Notes under the pieces: generated by a model
Database searches by the model: none
Told to the model about the DNA's origin: nothing
Seen by the model: only the letters and a program-made list of their open reading frames with translations
Shown: positions 1-6,138 of the stretch, in pieces
How the letters are laid out: the number at the start of each line of letters is the position of its first letter
Position numbering within the stretch: position 1 is the first letter of the stretch
Program-made: the position numbers and the translations under genes
Source of the DNA: SAR324 cluster bacterium
GTDB lineage: Bacteria > SAR324 > XYD2-FULL-50-16
DNA length: 13,039 nucleotides
Assembly (NCBI GenBank): GCA_002401295.1
Contig: NVSR01000002.1
Location: 26,550-39,588, forward strand
Reading direction: 5' to 3'

Positions 1-508
1 GAAAGCTTCCAGCTGCTTCCGTCGTCCGATACTCTTGTTGAGTATATCCACGCACATGGAGTTCATAAATGACACACTCGCTCAGCGGATGATTCAAAGG
101 GCGATCCCCCTCCCAATTGTAGGTTAATGTAGCAACCCTACCTCGTAGCGGAACAGCTGCTCTGTCCTTTCCCCAATTATCCAAGCCAGCAATTGATTTG
201 GCATAGGGATCTAATAGCTGGTGAATATCACCATCCCCAGCCTCTGTGTTTGGTGAGGAACCGGTTATACGGTAACTGTATTCAAACTCATCAGGCAGGT
301 TACTCAGCGCAATATGCCAGATTTCCCCGGTTTTATTTGCTTGAGGATCCAGGGGAACCTCCATTTGCAAGGACTGTCGCCAAAACAAACATAAGGTTAC
401 GGCCCTTGCGCTTTGAGAAAAGAGCGCAAAATTATCCCCAAACACACTTTGACTCACCCCGAAGGGTAAAGGGCAACCAACTTGGCAAAGGATTTTTTGA
501 GCGCTCAT
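1..508 (-). CDS. glgX: Glycogen debranching enzyme, GlgX/isoamylase type (N-terminal part, runs off left edge)
   Basis: The minus strand is open from an ATG at 508 to the window edge, giving 169 residues of a longer protein. Residues about 16-105 look like a CBM48/isoamylase N-terminal domain (NFALFS at 26-31, then a beta-rich stretch ending LLDPYAK). They are followed by VIYELHVRGYT at 147-157, the hallmark first strand of the GH13 alpha-amylase barrel in GlgX and isoamylase enzymes. In the family this cytoplasmic enzyme cleaves alpha-1,6 branches of glycogen. The catalytic Asp/Glu/Asp residues lie beyond the window, so activity cannot be judged. The start lies 24 bases after the prmA stop, with no other in-frame start nearby and no clear Shine-Dalgarno sequence, which suggests co-transcription with prmA. 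A glycogen branching or TreZ-type enzyme is a less likely alternative. Confidence 0.85.
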   Translation of the reverse strand, partial: MSAQKILCQVGCPLPFGVSQSVFGDNFALFSQSARAVTLCLFWRQSLQMEVPLDPQANKTGEIWHIALSNLPDEFEYSYRITGSSPNTEAGDGDIHQLLDPYAKSIAGLDNWGKDRAAVPLRGRVATLTYNWEGDRPLNHPLSECVIYELHVRGYTQQEYRTTEAAGSF

Positions 509-532
509 AGCAACAGTTTGAGAAGTAGATGA

Positions 533-1411
533 TTATTTTTTTTGATAAAGCAAACAATTCCAGTCATTTAAATACAAACTGTGAACAAGGCTCATCTCCT
601 GGTTCAAGGCCTCCATCAGGGATTCCTTTTCCTCATCAATGATACCACTCAACAATAAATAGCCCCCTGTCTCGGTCAAGCCCATCAAATCATCGGCAAA
701 TTTCTCTAAGATAAACCCATTGATATTGGCTAATACTAATGGAGCCTGTTCTTCGAGTTCGTTGGGTGCCGCTACAAAAGCCCGGCATAAATCAGGATCC
801 AGACTACTATGTACCAGGTTCTTAGGAACCTCTTTAATAGCCTCTTCCTCAATGTCAAAAGCAATCACTTGTTTTGCTTGTAACAACAAAGCCCCAATCG
901 CCAAAATCCCTGATCCAGTACCAGCATCAATCACTTTCTCAAAAGAAATGCGCTCACGTAACCATTCCAACATTTGCAATGCCAAATTAGTCGACTCATG
1001 GTAGCCGGTCCCAAAGCCTTGTCCCGGGTAGATCACAATTTCTTTTTTATCGGGATCACAAGCTTCCCAAGGGGGGCGAATGCAGAAGGACTTACCGACC
1101 GCCAGAGGTTTAAAATGGATTTTCCAATTGGACTGCCAATCCTCTACCTCTTTTTTTTCAATCGCTAAACTACTCAGATTGCCCATCGCGTCTGCATGTT
1201 CTGCCTGTAATTTTTCCAACAACAAAGCAGGATCAGGGATGGATGAAAGGAAGAAAACTTTAGCAGTGATCAGAGTTTCAGACTGGTTCAGCTCTTCCAC
1301 ACCTTCGGCCCCTGCTTCAAAGAGGAAGTATGAAACGATTTCAAAACAATCAACTGCGCATTCAATAGTGACTTCCCAATACCAAGGCGTTTCTTTTATT
1401 TCCGGATTCAT
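533..1411 (-). CDS. prmA: Ribosomal protein L11 methyltransferase
   Basis: This 292-residue protein has the usual length for PrmA, a cytoplasmic SAM-dependent enzyme that trimethylates amino groups of ribosomal protein L11. The N-terminal substrate-recognition domain ends in the family signature EDWQSNWKIHFKPLAVG (residues 90-106). GQGFGTGYHEST (130-141) corresponds to the PrmA-specific loop. DAGTGSGILAIGA (162-174) is SAM-binding motif I, AFDIEEEA (184-191) is the acidic motif II, and LANI (227-230) is the substrate-side motif. Nothing essential appears to be missing. The ribosome binding site is weak, and a 12-codon in-frame mini-ORF (1427-1462) ends 15 bases upstream. The debranching enzyme follows 24 bases downstream on the same strand. 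Confidence 0.93.
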   Translation of the reverse strand: MNPEIKETPWYWEVTIECAVDCFEIVSYFLFEAGAEGVEELNQSETLITAKVFFLSSIPDPALLLEKLQAEHADAMGNLSSLAIEKKEVEDWQSNWKIHFKPLAVGKSFCIRPPWEACDPDKKEIVIYPGQGFGTGYHESTNLALQMLEWLRERISFEKVIDAGTGSGILAIGALLLQAKQVIAFDIEEEAIKEVPKNLVHSSLDPDLCRAFVAAPNELEEQAPLVLANINGFILEKFADDLMGLTETGGYLLLSGIIDEEKESLMEALNQEMSLVHSLYLNDWNCLLYQKK

Positions 1412-1490
1412 AGACTTTTTATAACTCTAAGTTTCTGTTGTGTACTCCTCAAGGGGAGTCATGGGGTTTCTTTCCTTTAACTATTTTTCA

Positions 1491-1513
1491 TAACCTGTCA
1501 ATTCAACAGGTTA
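1491..1513. other. Stem-loop between small ORF and prmA
   Basis: TAACCTGT (1491-1498) and ACAGGTTA (1506-1513) form a perfect 8-base-pair stem with a 7-base loop. No T tract follows on either strand, so it is not a classic intrinsic terminator. It lies just after the stop of the minus-strand small ORF and about 80 bases upstream of prmA, so it could be an mRNA structure or an operator. Confidence 0.4.
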
Positions 1514-1531
1514 CTCTAACTCTCAATGTTC

Positions 1532-1699
1532 TTAATAAAGATTTTCTAAAATCGCATTGATATCAATGCCTTTTCCAGGTAAATTTACTTCAGTTTCTAG
1601 ATGGCCTTTAGGAAGGCGGTCAAAGGTTTTACCCCTCATTATTTTTTGTGAATTTTTGACATCAAGCAATGAGCCTCGCTTTTCCAAAAGGACAGTCAT
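1532..1699 (-). CDS. Small ORF of 55 codons, unknown; possibly a decayed regulator fragment
   Basis: An ATG at 1699, preceded by AGG nine bases upstream, opens a 55-residue frame ending in TAA at 1532. The protein is basic in its first two thirds and ends VNLPGKGIDINAILENLY. That tail resembles the linker after the AAA+ domain of NtrC-type sigma-54 activators, typically written LPxxGIDLExxLxxIE, but the Fis-like DNA-binding region that should follow is absent. I do not recognise the protein otherwise. It fills most of the gap between the divergent prmA and pyrB genes. It could be a real small protein, a remnant of a regulator gene, or chance. The NtrC resemblance rests on a short motif remembered from the family, not on an alignment. 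Confidence 0.35.
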   Translation of the reverse strand: MTVLLEKRGSLLDVKNSQKIMRGKTFDRLPKGHLETEVNLPGKGIDINAILENLY

Positions 1700-1748
1700 A
1701 ATACCAACCTAAAAGTGATTGTTTGTTAAATTTTTCCCCCAAACAAAC

Positions 1749-2672
1749 GTGAACAAGCTAAAACATATTTACGAGTCCCAGCAATTTGATCAAGCAAACC
1801 TAGAAAAAATATTCACTTTGGCAGATCAGATGAGGGTTGACCCCACCCCTTATCGAACCCCGGGAAAAATCCTGGCGACGATATTTTATGAGCCCTCTAC
1901 CAGGACTCGGCTTTCTTTTGAGTCGGCTATGTTACGTTTAGGTGGTAGTGTAATTTCCACTGAAAACGCTGGTGAATTTTCCTCTGTTTCCAAAGGGGAG
2001 ACGCTAGAGGACTCCATCAAAGTCATTTCCAAATACGCCGATATTATCGCTTTGCGCCATTCGGAAATTGGTGCGGCAAAGCAAGCTGCTGCGGTTTCCC
2101 CCGTCCCCATCATTAATGCTGGGGACGGTGCCGGTCAGCATCCTTCACAGGCTATTTTGGATCTTTACACCATCCAGCGAAAATTTGGAGAGATTGACGG
2201 ACTGACAATTTGCATGGTGGGAGACTTGCGTTATGGACGGACAGTACGCAGCCTCTGCTACTTCATCGGTCGCTTTTATAAAAAGGTCAAGTTGGTCTTT
2301 GTCTCTCCTAAGATCTGCCGCATGGCTTGGGATATTAAAGAGTATCTCGATGAAATGGGCATTGCTTGGCAAGAAGAAACGGACTATGTCAAAGCACTCA
2401 AAATGTCGGACTGCATTTATATGACGCGAGTCCAGAAAGAGCGCTTCCTGGATATGGCCCGCTTTGAGCAAGCTACCAATGATTTCTGCATTGATAACAG
2501 TACTATAGTTCATTTAAAAGAAAACGCTGTAGTGATGCACCCTCTGCCCAGACTGGAGGAAATCAATCCTGAAGTCGATGAGGACCCACGGATGCTTTAC
2601 TTCGAACAAGCAGGCAATGGAGTATGGGTTCGCATGGCACTCATTGCGATTCTCCTGAACCCCGATATTTAA
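1749..2672 (+). CDS. pyrB: Aspartate carbamoyltransferase, catalytic chain
   Basis: PyrB condenses carbamoyl phosphate with aspartate in the second step of pyrimidine synthesis. From the GTG at 1749 the protein is 307 residues, normal for the catalytic chain. FYEPSTRTRLSFESAM (46-61) holds the carbamoyl-phosphate-binding STRTR. SKGETLEDS (81-89) supplies the active-site lysine loop. RHSE (103-106) carries the conserved Arg. NAGDGAGQHPSQAILDLYT (123-141) carries the conserved His and Gln. GDLRYGRTVRSL, TRVQKERF (226-233) and HPLPR (264-268) complete the active site. A TTG at 1719 would add ten residues, but it directly follows an in-frame stop. The sequence from 1749 (MNKLKHIYESQQF) matches the usual family N-terminus, so I prefer it. 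Neither start has a strong ribosome binding site. No pyrI regulatory chain is adjacent. Confidence 0.93.
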   Translation: MNKLKHIYESQQFDQANLEKIFTLADQMRVDPTPYRTPGKILATIFYEPSTRTRLSFESAMLRLGGSVISTENAGEFSSVSKGETLEDSIKVISKYADIIALRHSEIGAAKQAAAVSPVPIINAGDGAGQHPSQAILDLYTIQRKFGEIDGLTICMVGDLRYGRTVRSLCYFIGRFYKKVKLVFVSPKICRMAWDIKEYLDEMGIAWQEETDYVKALKMSDCIYMTRVQKERFLDMARFEQATNDFCIDNSTIVHLKENAVVMHPLPRLEEINPEVDEDPRMLYFEQAGNGVWVRMALIAILLNPDI

Positions 2673-2676
2673 TATC

Positions 2677-2707
2677 ATGGCCTTCCCTTTTTCAAATGGA
2701 AGACCAT
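2677..2707. other. Stem-loop after pyrB
   Basis: ATGGCCTTCC (2677-2686) pairs with GGAAGACCAT (2698-2707) around an 11-base loop, with one C-A mismatch. It begins five bases after the pyrB stop. No T tract follows, so a role as a transcription terminator or 3'-end stabiliser is only possible. Confidence 0.4.
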
Positions 2708-2816
2708 TATACAGGAACAATCCACCCTGCTATCTAATGGTAAAGACGGCAGGGGCTGGATTGAAACTTTGTAATAATTTATAATTAGTCAAATTTCAAA
2801 TATTCCTGTACAAAGC

Positions 2817-2830
2817 TGATTAAGTAATCA
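2817..2830. promoter_or_regulatory. 14-base palindrome upstream of signalling operon, possible operator
   Basis: TGATTA-AG-TAATCA has perfect six-base arms with a two-base centre, 75 bases before the first gene of the 2905-6018 operon. The half-sites resemble FNR/CRP-type half-sites, but the spacing is six rather than four, so I do not assign a regulator. Confidence 0.3.
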
Positions 2831-2904
2831 AACTTGTTTTAGAGTTGATAAGTGTTGTTTTCCTTATCGCTTTTTCCTCGTTAATCTTAGACTAGGGAGA
2901 AAAA

Positions 2905-3225
2905 TTGTATACCTCCAAAGAGGATATCGAAAAGATCTCTACCTTGATGCAGGATATTCAAGAAGGCAAGATTTCCAGAAATAAAAATTATTATACTCTT
3001 GCAAAATCAAAAGAATACAGTCGTTTCAAACGAGCCAAACTTTTAATTTCCCTGCTGGAAGATCTGGAAAAGACAGCTGATATTAATGAGCATAAAATTG
3101 CCATTGAAGCCAAACGGGATGCTTTTCAAGTCAGTCTCTACAACCCAACCTTGAAGTATACCCGCAAGGTGATTTTAACCCCTGCAGAGCTGGAGTTAGT
3201 GAAATCAAAAACAGGCGTCCTCTAG
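2905..3225 (+). CDS. Small basic protein of unknown function
   Basis: This 106-residue frame starts at TTG 2905, with a good Shine-Dalgarno AGGGAG about six bases upstream, which decides the start. I do not recognise the family. The sequence is rich in Lys, Glu and Leu and probably helical over residues 4-70. A likely beta-rich end contains FQVSLYNPTLKYTRKVILTPAE (74-95). There is no signal peptide, membrane segment or cysteine, so it should be cytoplasmic. It is the first of four same-strand genes; the cyclic-nucleotide-binding protein starts 51 bases downstream. Its place in that operon suggests a part in the same signalling module, but no function can be given. Normal codon use and the strong ribosome binding site argue that it is real. 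Confidence 0.75.
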   Translation: MYTSKEDIEKISTLMQDIQEGKISRNKNYYTLAKSKEYSRFKRAKLLISLLEDLEKTADINEHKIAIEAKRDAFQVSLYNPTLKYTRKVILTPAELELVKSKTGVL

Positions 3226-3276
3226 GCATCATGATGGCGAGAGGTCTTTAAGCAATCATGGATGAGTTAAGGAAAA

Positions 3277-4128
3277 ATGCAATTATCTAAAGAAATTTTT
3301 GTAAAACTCAAAGAGTCGGTTGCTTTTTTTTCCTCCTTCTCAACAGGCGAGTTGATCGCCTTATTAAAATTGGCCAAGACGGAAACTTTTGAAGAGGAAG
3401 ACGTTATCTTCAAAGAGAACACCCGCGGTGACAAGATGTATATCATTTTGAATGGTGTGGTGCGTATTAGCCGTAATATTGGAAAGAATCAAGAAGAAAT
3501 CCTGGTCAAACTCAAACCAGGAGCCTGTTTTGGGGAAATGGGGGTCATTGACCAATCCCCCAGATCAGCAAGTGCCACCGTAGAGGGAGGTAAGGCTATC
3601 CTCTTGAGTATTCGAGAAAACCTGCTTTCCGAACACAATGTACTCTTGGCCTACAAACTTTACAAAAACTTTTCCCTGATGCTCGCGGAAAGGTTACGTG
3701 AAACAAACGATAAGTTCCAAAATGCTTCTGCGGGTGACCGCAATGCCAGTTCCCAACTTCGAACCTTGATTAAGAAACAACTGGATAAAGGGGGTTCCTT
3801 AGCAGGAGCTAACTTAAAAGGCGTTGATCTCTCAGAAACGTTCATGAATAACGCGAACCTGGAAGGTGCGATTTTGGTTCAAGCAAAGCTGACCGGTACT
3901 CGATGCAAACAGACCGTTTTTAAGAATGCCAATTTTACCAATTCCGAGTGGAATGCCATTACCTTTGACAGGACAAATTTCGAAGGAGCTGATTTTACCG
4001 CCACTAAATTTACAGATGTCAAGTTCCAATCCTGCAACTTCAAAGATGCGAAGTTCATAGGCGCAGAACTAACAGATGCACAAATTGATGAACTACCGGA
4101 TGACGTTTCCTCCAAACCTTCTCGCTAA
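3277..4128 (+). CDS. Cyclic-nucleotide-binding domain fused to pentapeptide repeats
   Basis: The 283-residue cytoplasmic protein has two parts. Residues about 14-120 form a CRP-like cyclic-nucleotide-binding domain: the strand and turn GDKMYIILNGVVRIS (51-65), and the phosphate-binding cassette FGEMGVIDQSPRSASATV (85-102), with the expected Glu87 and Arg96-Ser97-Ala98. A helical connector follows (about 121-170). It is not the winged-helix DNA-binding domain of CRP/FNR. Residues about 174-268 are pentapeptide repeats of the A(N/D)L/F type (GANLKG, NANLEG, NANFTN, GADFTA, DAKFIG), which fold as a right-handed quadrilateral helix used for protein contacts. The start has AAGGA six bases upstream. 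This looks like a ligand-gated scaffold rather than a transcription factor; the ligand (cAMP, cGMP or none) is unknown. Confidence 0.9.
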   Translation: MQLSKEIFVKLKESVAFFSSFSTGELIALLKLAKTETFEEEDVIFKENTRGDKMYIILNGVVRISRNIGKNQEEILVKLKPGACFGEMGVIDQSPRSASATVEGGKAILLSIRENLLSEHNVLLAYKLYKNFSLMLAERLRETNDKFQNASAGDRNASSQLRTLIKKQLDKGGSLAGANLKGVDLSETFMNNANLEGAILVQAKLTGTRCKQTVFKNANFTNSEWNAITFDRTNFEGADFTATKFTDVKFQSCNFKDAKFIGAELTDAQIDELPDDVSSKPSR

Positions 4129-4153
4129 AAGTCAGAACTATCGCCTTCCAAGT

Positions 4154-4612
4154 ATGTTCACCTCAAAATTTTTCCCAAGCCTACTGAGGAGCCAACCATT
4201 TTCTTTTAGCCTTTTAATAGCCCTCCTGTTAGGATATCTATATTTTCCGGTAGTTTTGCTTGCCCAAGAGCAGCCTCCAAGACGGGTCCGTAATCCGGCC
4301 TTGATCAATTATGGTGAGCGCATTGAACAAGCAAAAAAAGAACGTCAATGGAGCCAAGTATATTTTGCGAGCTATCTCAAAACCAAGGAATTAGCCTATT
4401 TGAGGTTATCAGCATCTCACTCCATTCAGTCCATTCAGTATTTTTATCAAACAGAAGCCCGTTTAGCAAAGTCCACTAAGTTTTACTACCAAACAAAGCT
4501 CTATCGTATGGGGGTTTGTGAGTATTATCGGAAGCTGCAAATCAAATCATTTCAGCTCAAGCTGGAAAACCATCTGCCTGATGTAGAGCCCGAGACTCTG
4601 TGCGCTCGGTAA
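4154..4612 (+). CDS. Small exported protein of unknown function
   Basis: From the ATG at 4154 this is a 152-residue protein. A basic N-terminus (K5, R12) leads into a long hydrophobic stretch (residues about 16-36, SFSLLIALLLGYLYFPVVLL). A plausible signal peptidase I site follows at LLA-QEQ, after residue 37. The mature part is basic and tyrosine-rich, probably helical, with YGERIEQAKKERQW (53-66) and a repeated S-I-Q motif (90-95). I do not recognise the family; it may be periplasmic or membrane-anchored. The frame is open further upstream to an ATG at 4076, but that would overlap the preceding gene by 53 bases and bury the signal peptide, so 4154 is preferred despite a poor ribosome binding site. 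The RelA/SpoT-like gene follows within 24 bases. Confidence 0.7.
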   Translation: MFTSKFFPSLLRSQPFSFSLLIALLLGYLYFPVVLLAQEQPPRRVRNPALINYGERIEQAKKERQWSQVYFASYLKTKELAYLRLSASHSIQSIQYFYQTEARLAKSTKFYYQTKLYRMGVCEYYRKLQIKSFQLKLENHLPDVEPETLCAR

Positions 4613-4635
4613 TCCAAAGATCATTAAATAGTTGT

Positions 4636-6018
4636 ATGACTCCTGAGCAAAATCTTGAATTATATACAGAAAAATTAATTGACCGGATCAAAAACAAACA
4701 AGGCATCGACTTAAAAAAAGTAGAAAGAGCCATTGTTTTTGGTCGAACAGCCCATTTGGGACAATTTCGTAAAAGGGGAGATCTTTATTTTATCCACCCC
4801 ATCCGAGTTGCTCTGATGGCGACGGAGTATGATTTGGGGACCAATACGATTATTGCCTCACTCTTACATGATGTGATTGAAGATACACCGACTCCTAAGG
4901 AAACCCTGCAAGAGCAGTTTGGAGAAACAGTGGCAACCTTAGTGGATGCTCTAACAAAAGTAAAAGAAAGTAAAAGACTAACCCTATACAAAATTTTTCA
5001 ACTGGGTAATCTCGACTTTCGTGTCATCTTAATCAAACTACTGGATCGGTTGGATAATTTATCTGATTTGCAATACCTTTCTCGCCGCAAACAGCGATTA
5101 ATCTGTAAAGAGACGACAACCATCTATACAGAGGTCGCTCATGGTCTGGGTTTGATCGAAATTGAGGAAAAGATGAGAGACCTCATCTTTCAACGCCTCT
5201 ACTCCAATGGATACCAGCAAGTAACCAAGCGCCTTGAATCATTCTATCAAGAGCGGCATCTGGCGATCCAACAAATCGTACAAACGATTCAGGAAAGCAT
5301 TCCCGCCAACCTCTTGCACCGTGTTCATCCGCAGTACATTAAAGCGCATCAATTCCTGTATAATCGTCAGGATATAGTTAAAGTACTGGACTCCATTGTG
5401 ATTGAAACAGAGGCACCTATCCACTGTTATCAAATCTTAGGAGAGATCCATACGAGCTTTCGTTCCATACCACTGAATATTCGTGATTACATCTCAAACC
5501 CCAAGGCAAATGGCTGGAGAGGGCTTTCTACTAAAGTCATTGTCAATGGGGAGCAAGTCGATATTTTTATTGTCACCAAGAAGTTCCAGACTAATAATCG
5601 TCGAGGTGTCATTACTTTAATCAACGAAAAAATTTATCAATCCGATAATTATCAACAGTTTCTACAACTGTACCTGGAGGTCGCCTCTTCGGAAACAGAG
5701 CGCATTGAGGATGTCTTTCGTCATAACAAGTCACGCATTGTTCAAGTATCCACTCCACTGGGAGATACTATTGAGCTCCGCTATGGTGCAACCATCCTGG
5801 ATTTTGCTTTCATGGTGCATTCAGAATTGGGGACCCACTGTTCAGGCGGGATCATTGAGCATATTCGATACCCACGAAATAAAATCTTAGAAGATGGAAT
5901 GGTCGTTCAAGTCACCACTTCCGATACAATTTTCCCTGATAATACTTGGCTGGAAGAAGTGGTCATGCCCAAGTCCCGTAAAGAAATCCTCAAGTACACT
6001 GCAAAACACCCTAAATAG
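4636..6018 (+). CDS. RelA/SpoT-like protein: intact HD hydrolase, degenerate synthetase, TGS; probable (p)ppGpp hydrolase
   Basis: The 460-residue protein aligns along its length with the N-terminal half of long RelA/SpoT enzymes. The HD hydrolase domain (about 25-185) keeps the residues known from Rel: Arg45 in GQFRKRG, His54 in YFIHP, His78-Asp79 and Glu82-Asp83 in LLHDVIEDT, and Asp137 and Asn141 in LLDRLDN. The next region (about 225-330) is recognisable as the synthetase domain by CYQILGEIHTSF and RDYISNPKANGW. However, the catalytic YQSLHT is WRGLST, the G-R-x-K motif is gone, and EVQIRT reads DIFIVT, so synthesis is unlikely. A TGS domain follows (about 370-430), then PDNTWLEEVV and the end. 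The helical, zinc-finger and ACT regions of full-length enzymes are absent. A GTG at 4600 is an alternative start that overlaps the upstream stop. Likely role: (p)ppGpp breakdown. Confidence 0.85.
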   Translation: MTPEQNLELYTEKLIDRIKNKQGIDLKKVERAIVFGRTAHLGQFRKRGDLYFIHPIRVALMATEYDLGTNTIIASLLHDVIEDTPTPKETLQEQFGETVATLVDALTKVKESKRLTLYKIFQLGNLDFRVILIKLLDRLDNLSDLQYLSRRKQRLICKETTTIYTEVAHGLGLIEIEEKMRDLIFQRLYSNGYQQVTKRLESFYQERHLAIQQIVQTIQESIPANLLHRVHPQYIKAHQFLYNRQDIVKVLDSIVIETEAPIHCYQILGEIHTSFRSIPLNIRDYISNPKANGWRGLSTKVIVNGEQVDIFIVTKKFQTNNRRGVITLINEKIYQSDNYQQFLQLYLEVASSETERIEDVFRHNKSRIVQVSTPLGDTIELRYGATILDFAFMVHSELGTHCSGGIIEHIRYPRNKILEDGMVVQVTTSDTIFPDNTWLEEVVMPKSRKEILKYTAKHPK

Positions 6019-6060
6019 TTACTGATCCCCTCCCTCTTATGCCTTCCAGCATAGCGTAAA

Positions 6061-6105
6061 AAAAGCAAAAAAAAAGCCCCTTACCACAATGTGGCAAGGG
6101 GCTTT
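6061..6105 (-). terminator. Rho-independent terminator of nirS
   Basis: AAAGCCCCTT (6073-6082) pairs with AAGGGGCTTT (6096-6105), extended by CCAC/GTGG across one mismatch, with a three-base AAT loop. Read on the minus strand the hairpin is followed by nine Ts, G, C and more Ts, a textbook terminator 34 bases after the nirS stop. On the plus strand only TTT follows, so it should end the convergent RelA/SpoT-like transcript less well. Confidence 0.9.
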
Positions 6106-6138
6106 AAAAACTTAACTGACAAAGTCAAAGCTTAGAGC

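Noticed and set aside
193..510. Plus-strand open frame of 105 codons at the left edge
   Set aside because: It is antisense to the debranching enzyme, whose opposite-strand frame has clear CBM48 and GH13 motifs.
2761..2785. TTGAAA and TATAAT as a sigma-70 promoter for the signalling operon
   Set aside because: The two hexamers are only 13 bases apart, too close for a standard promoter.
4076..4153. Upstream start for the exported protein at 4076
   Set aside because: It overlaps the cNMP-binding gene by 53 bases and puts 26 extra residues before a good signal peptide.
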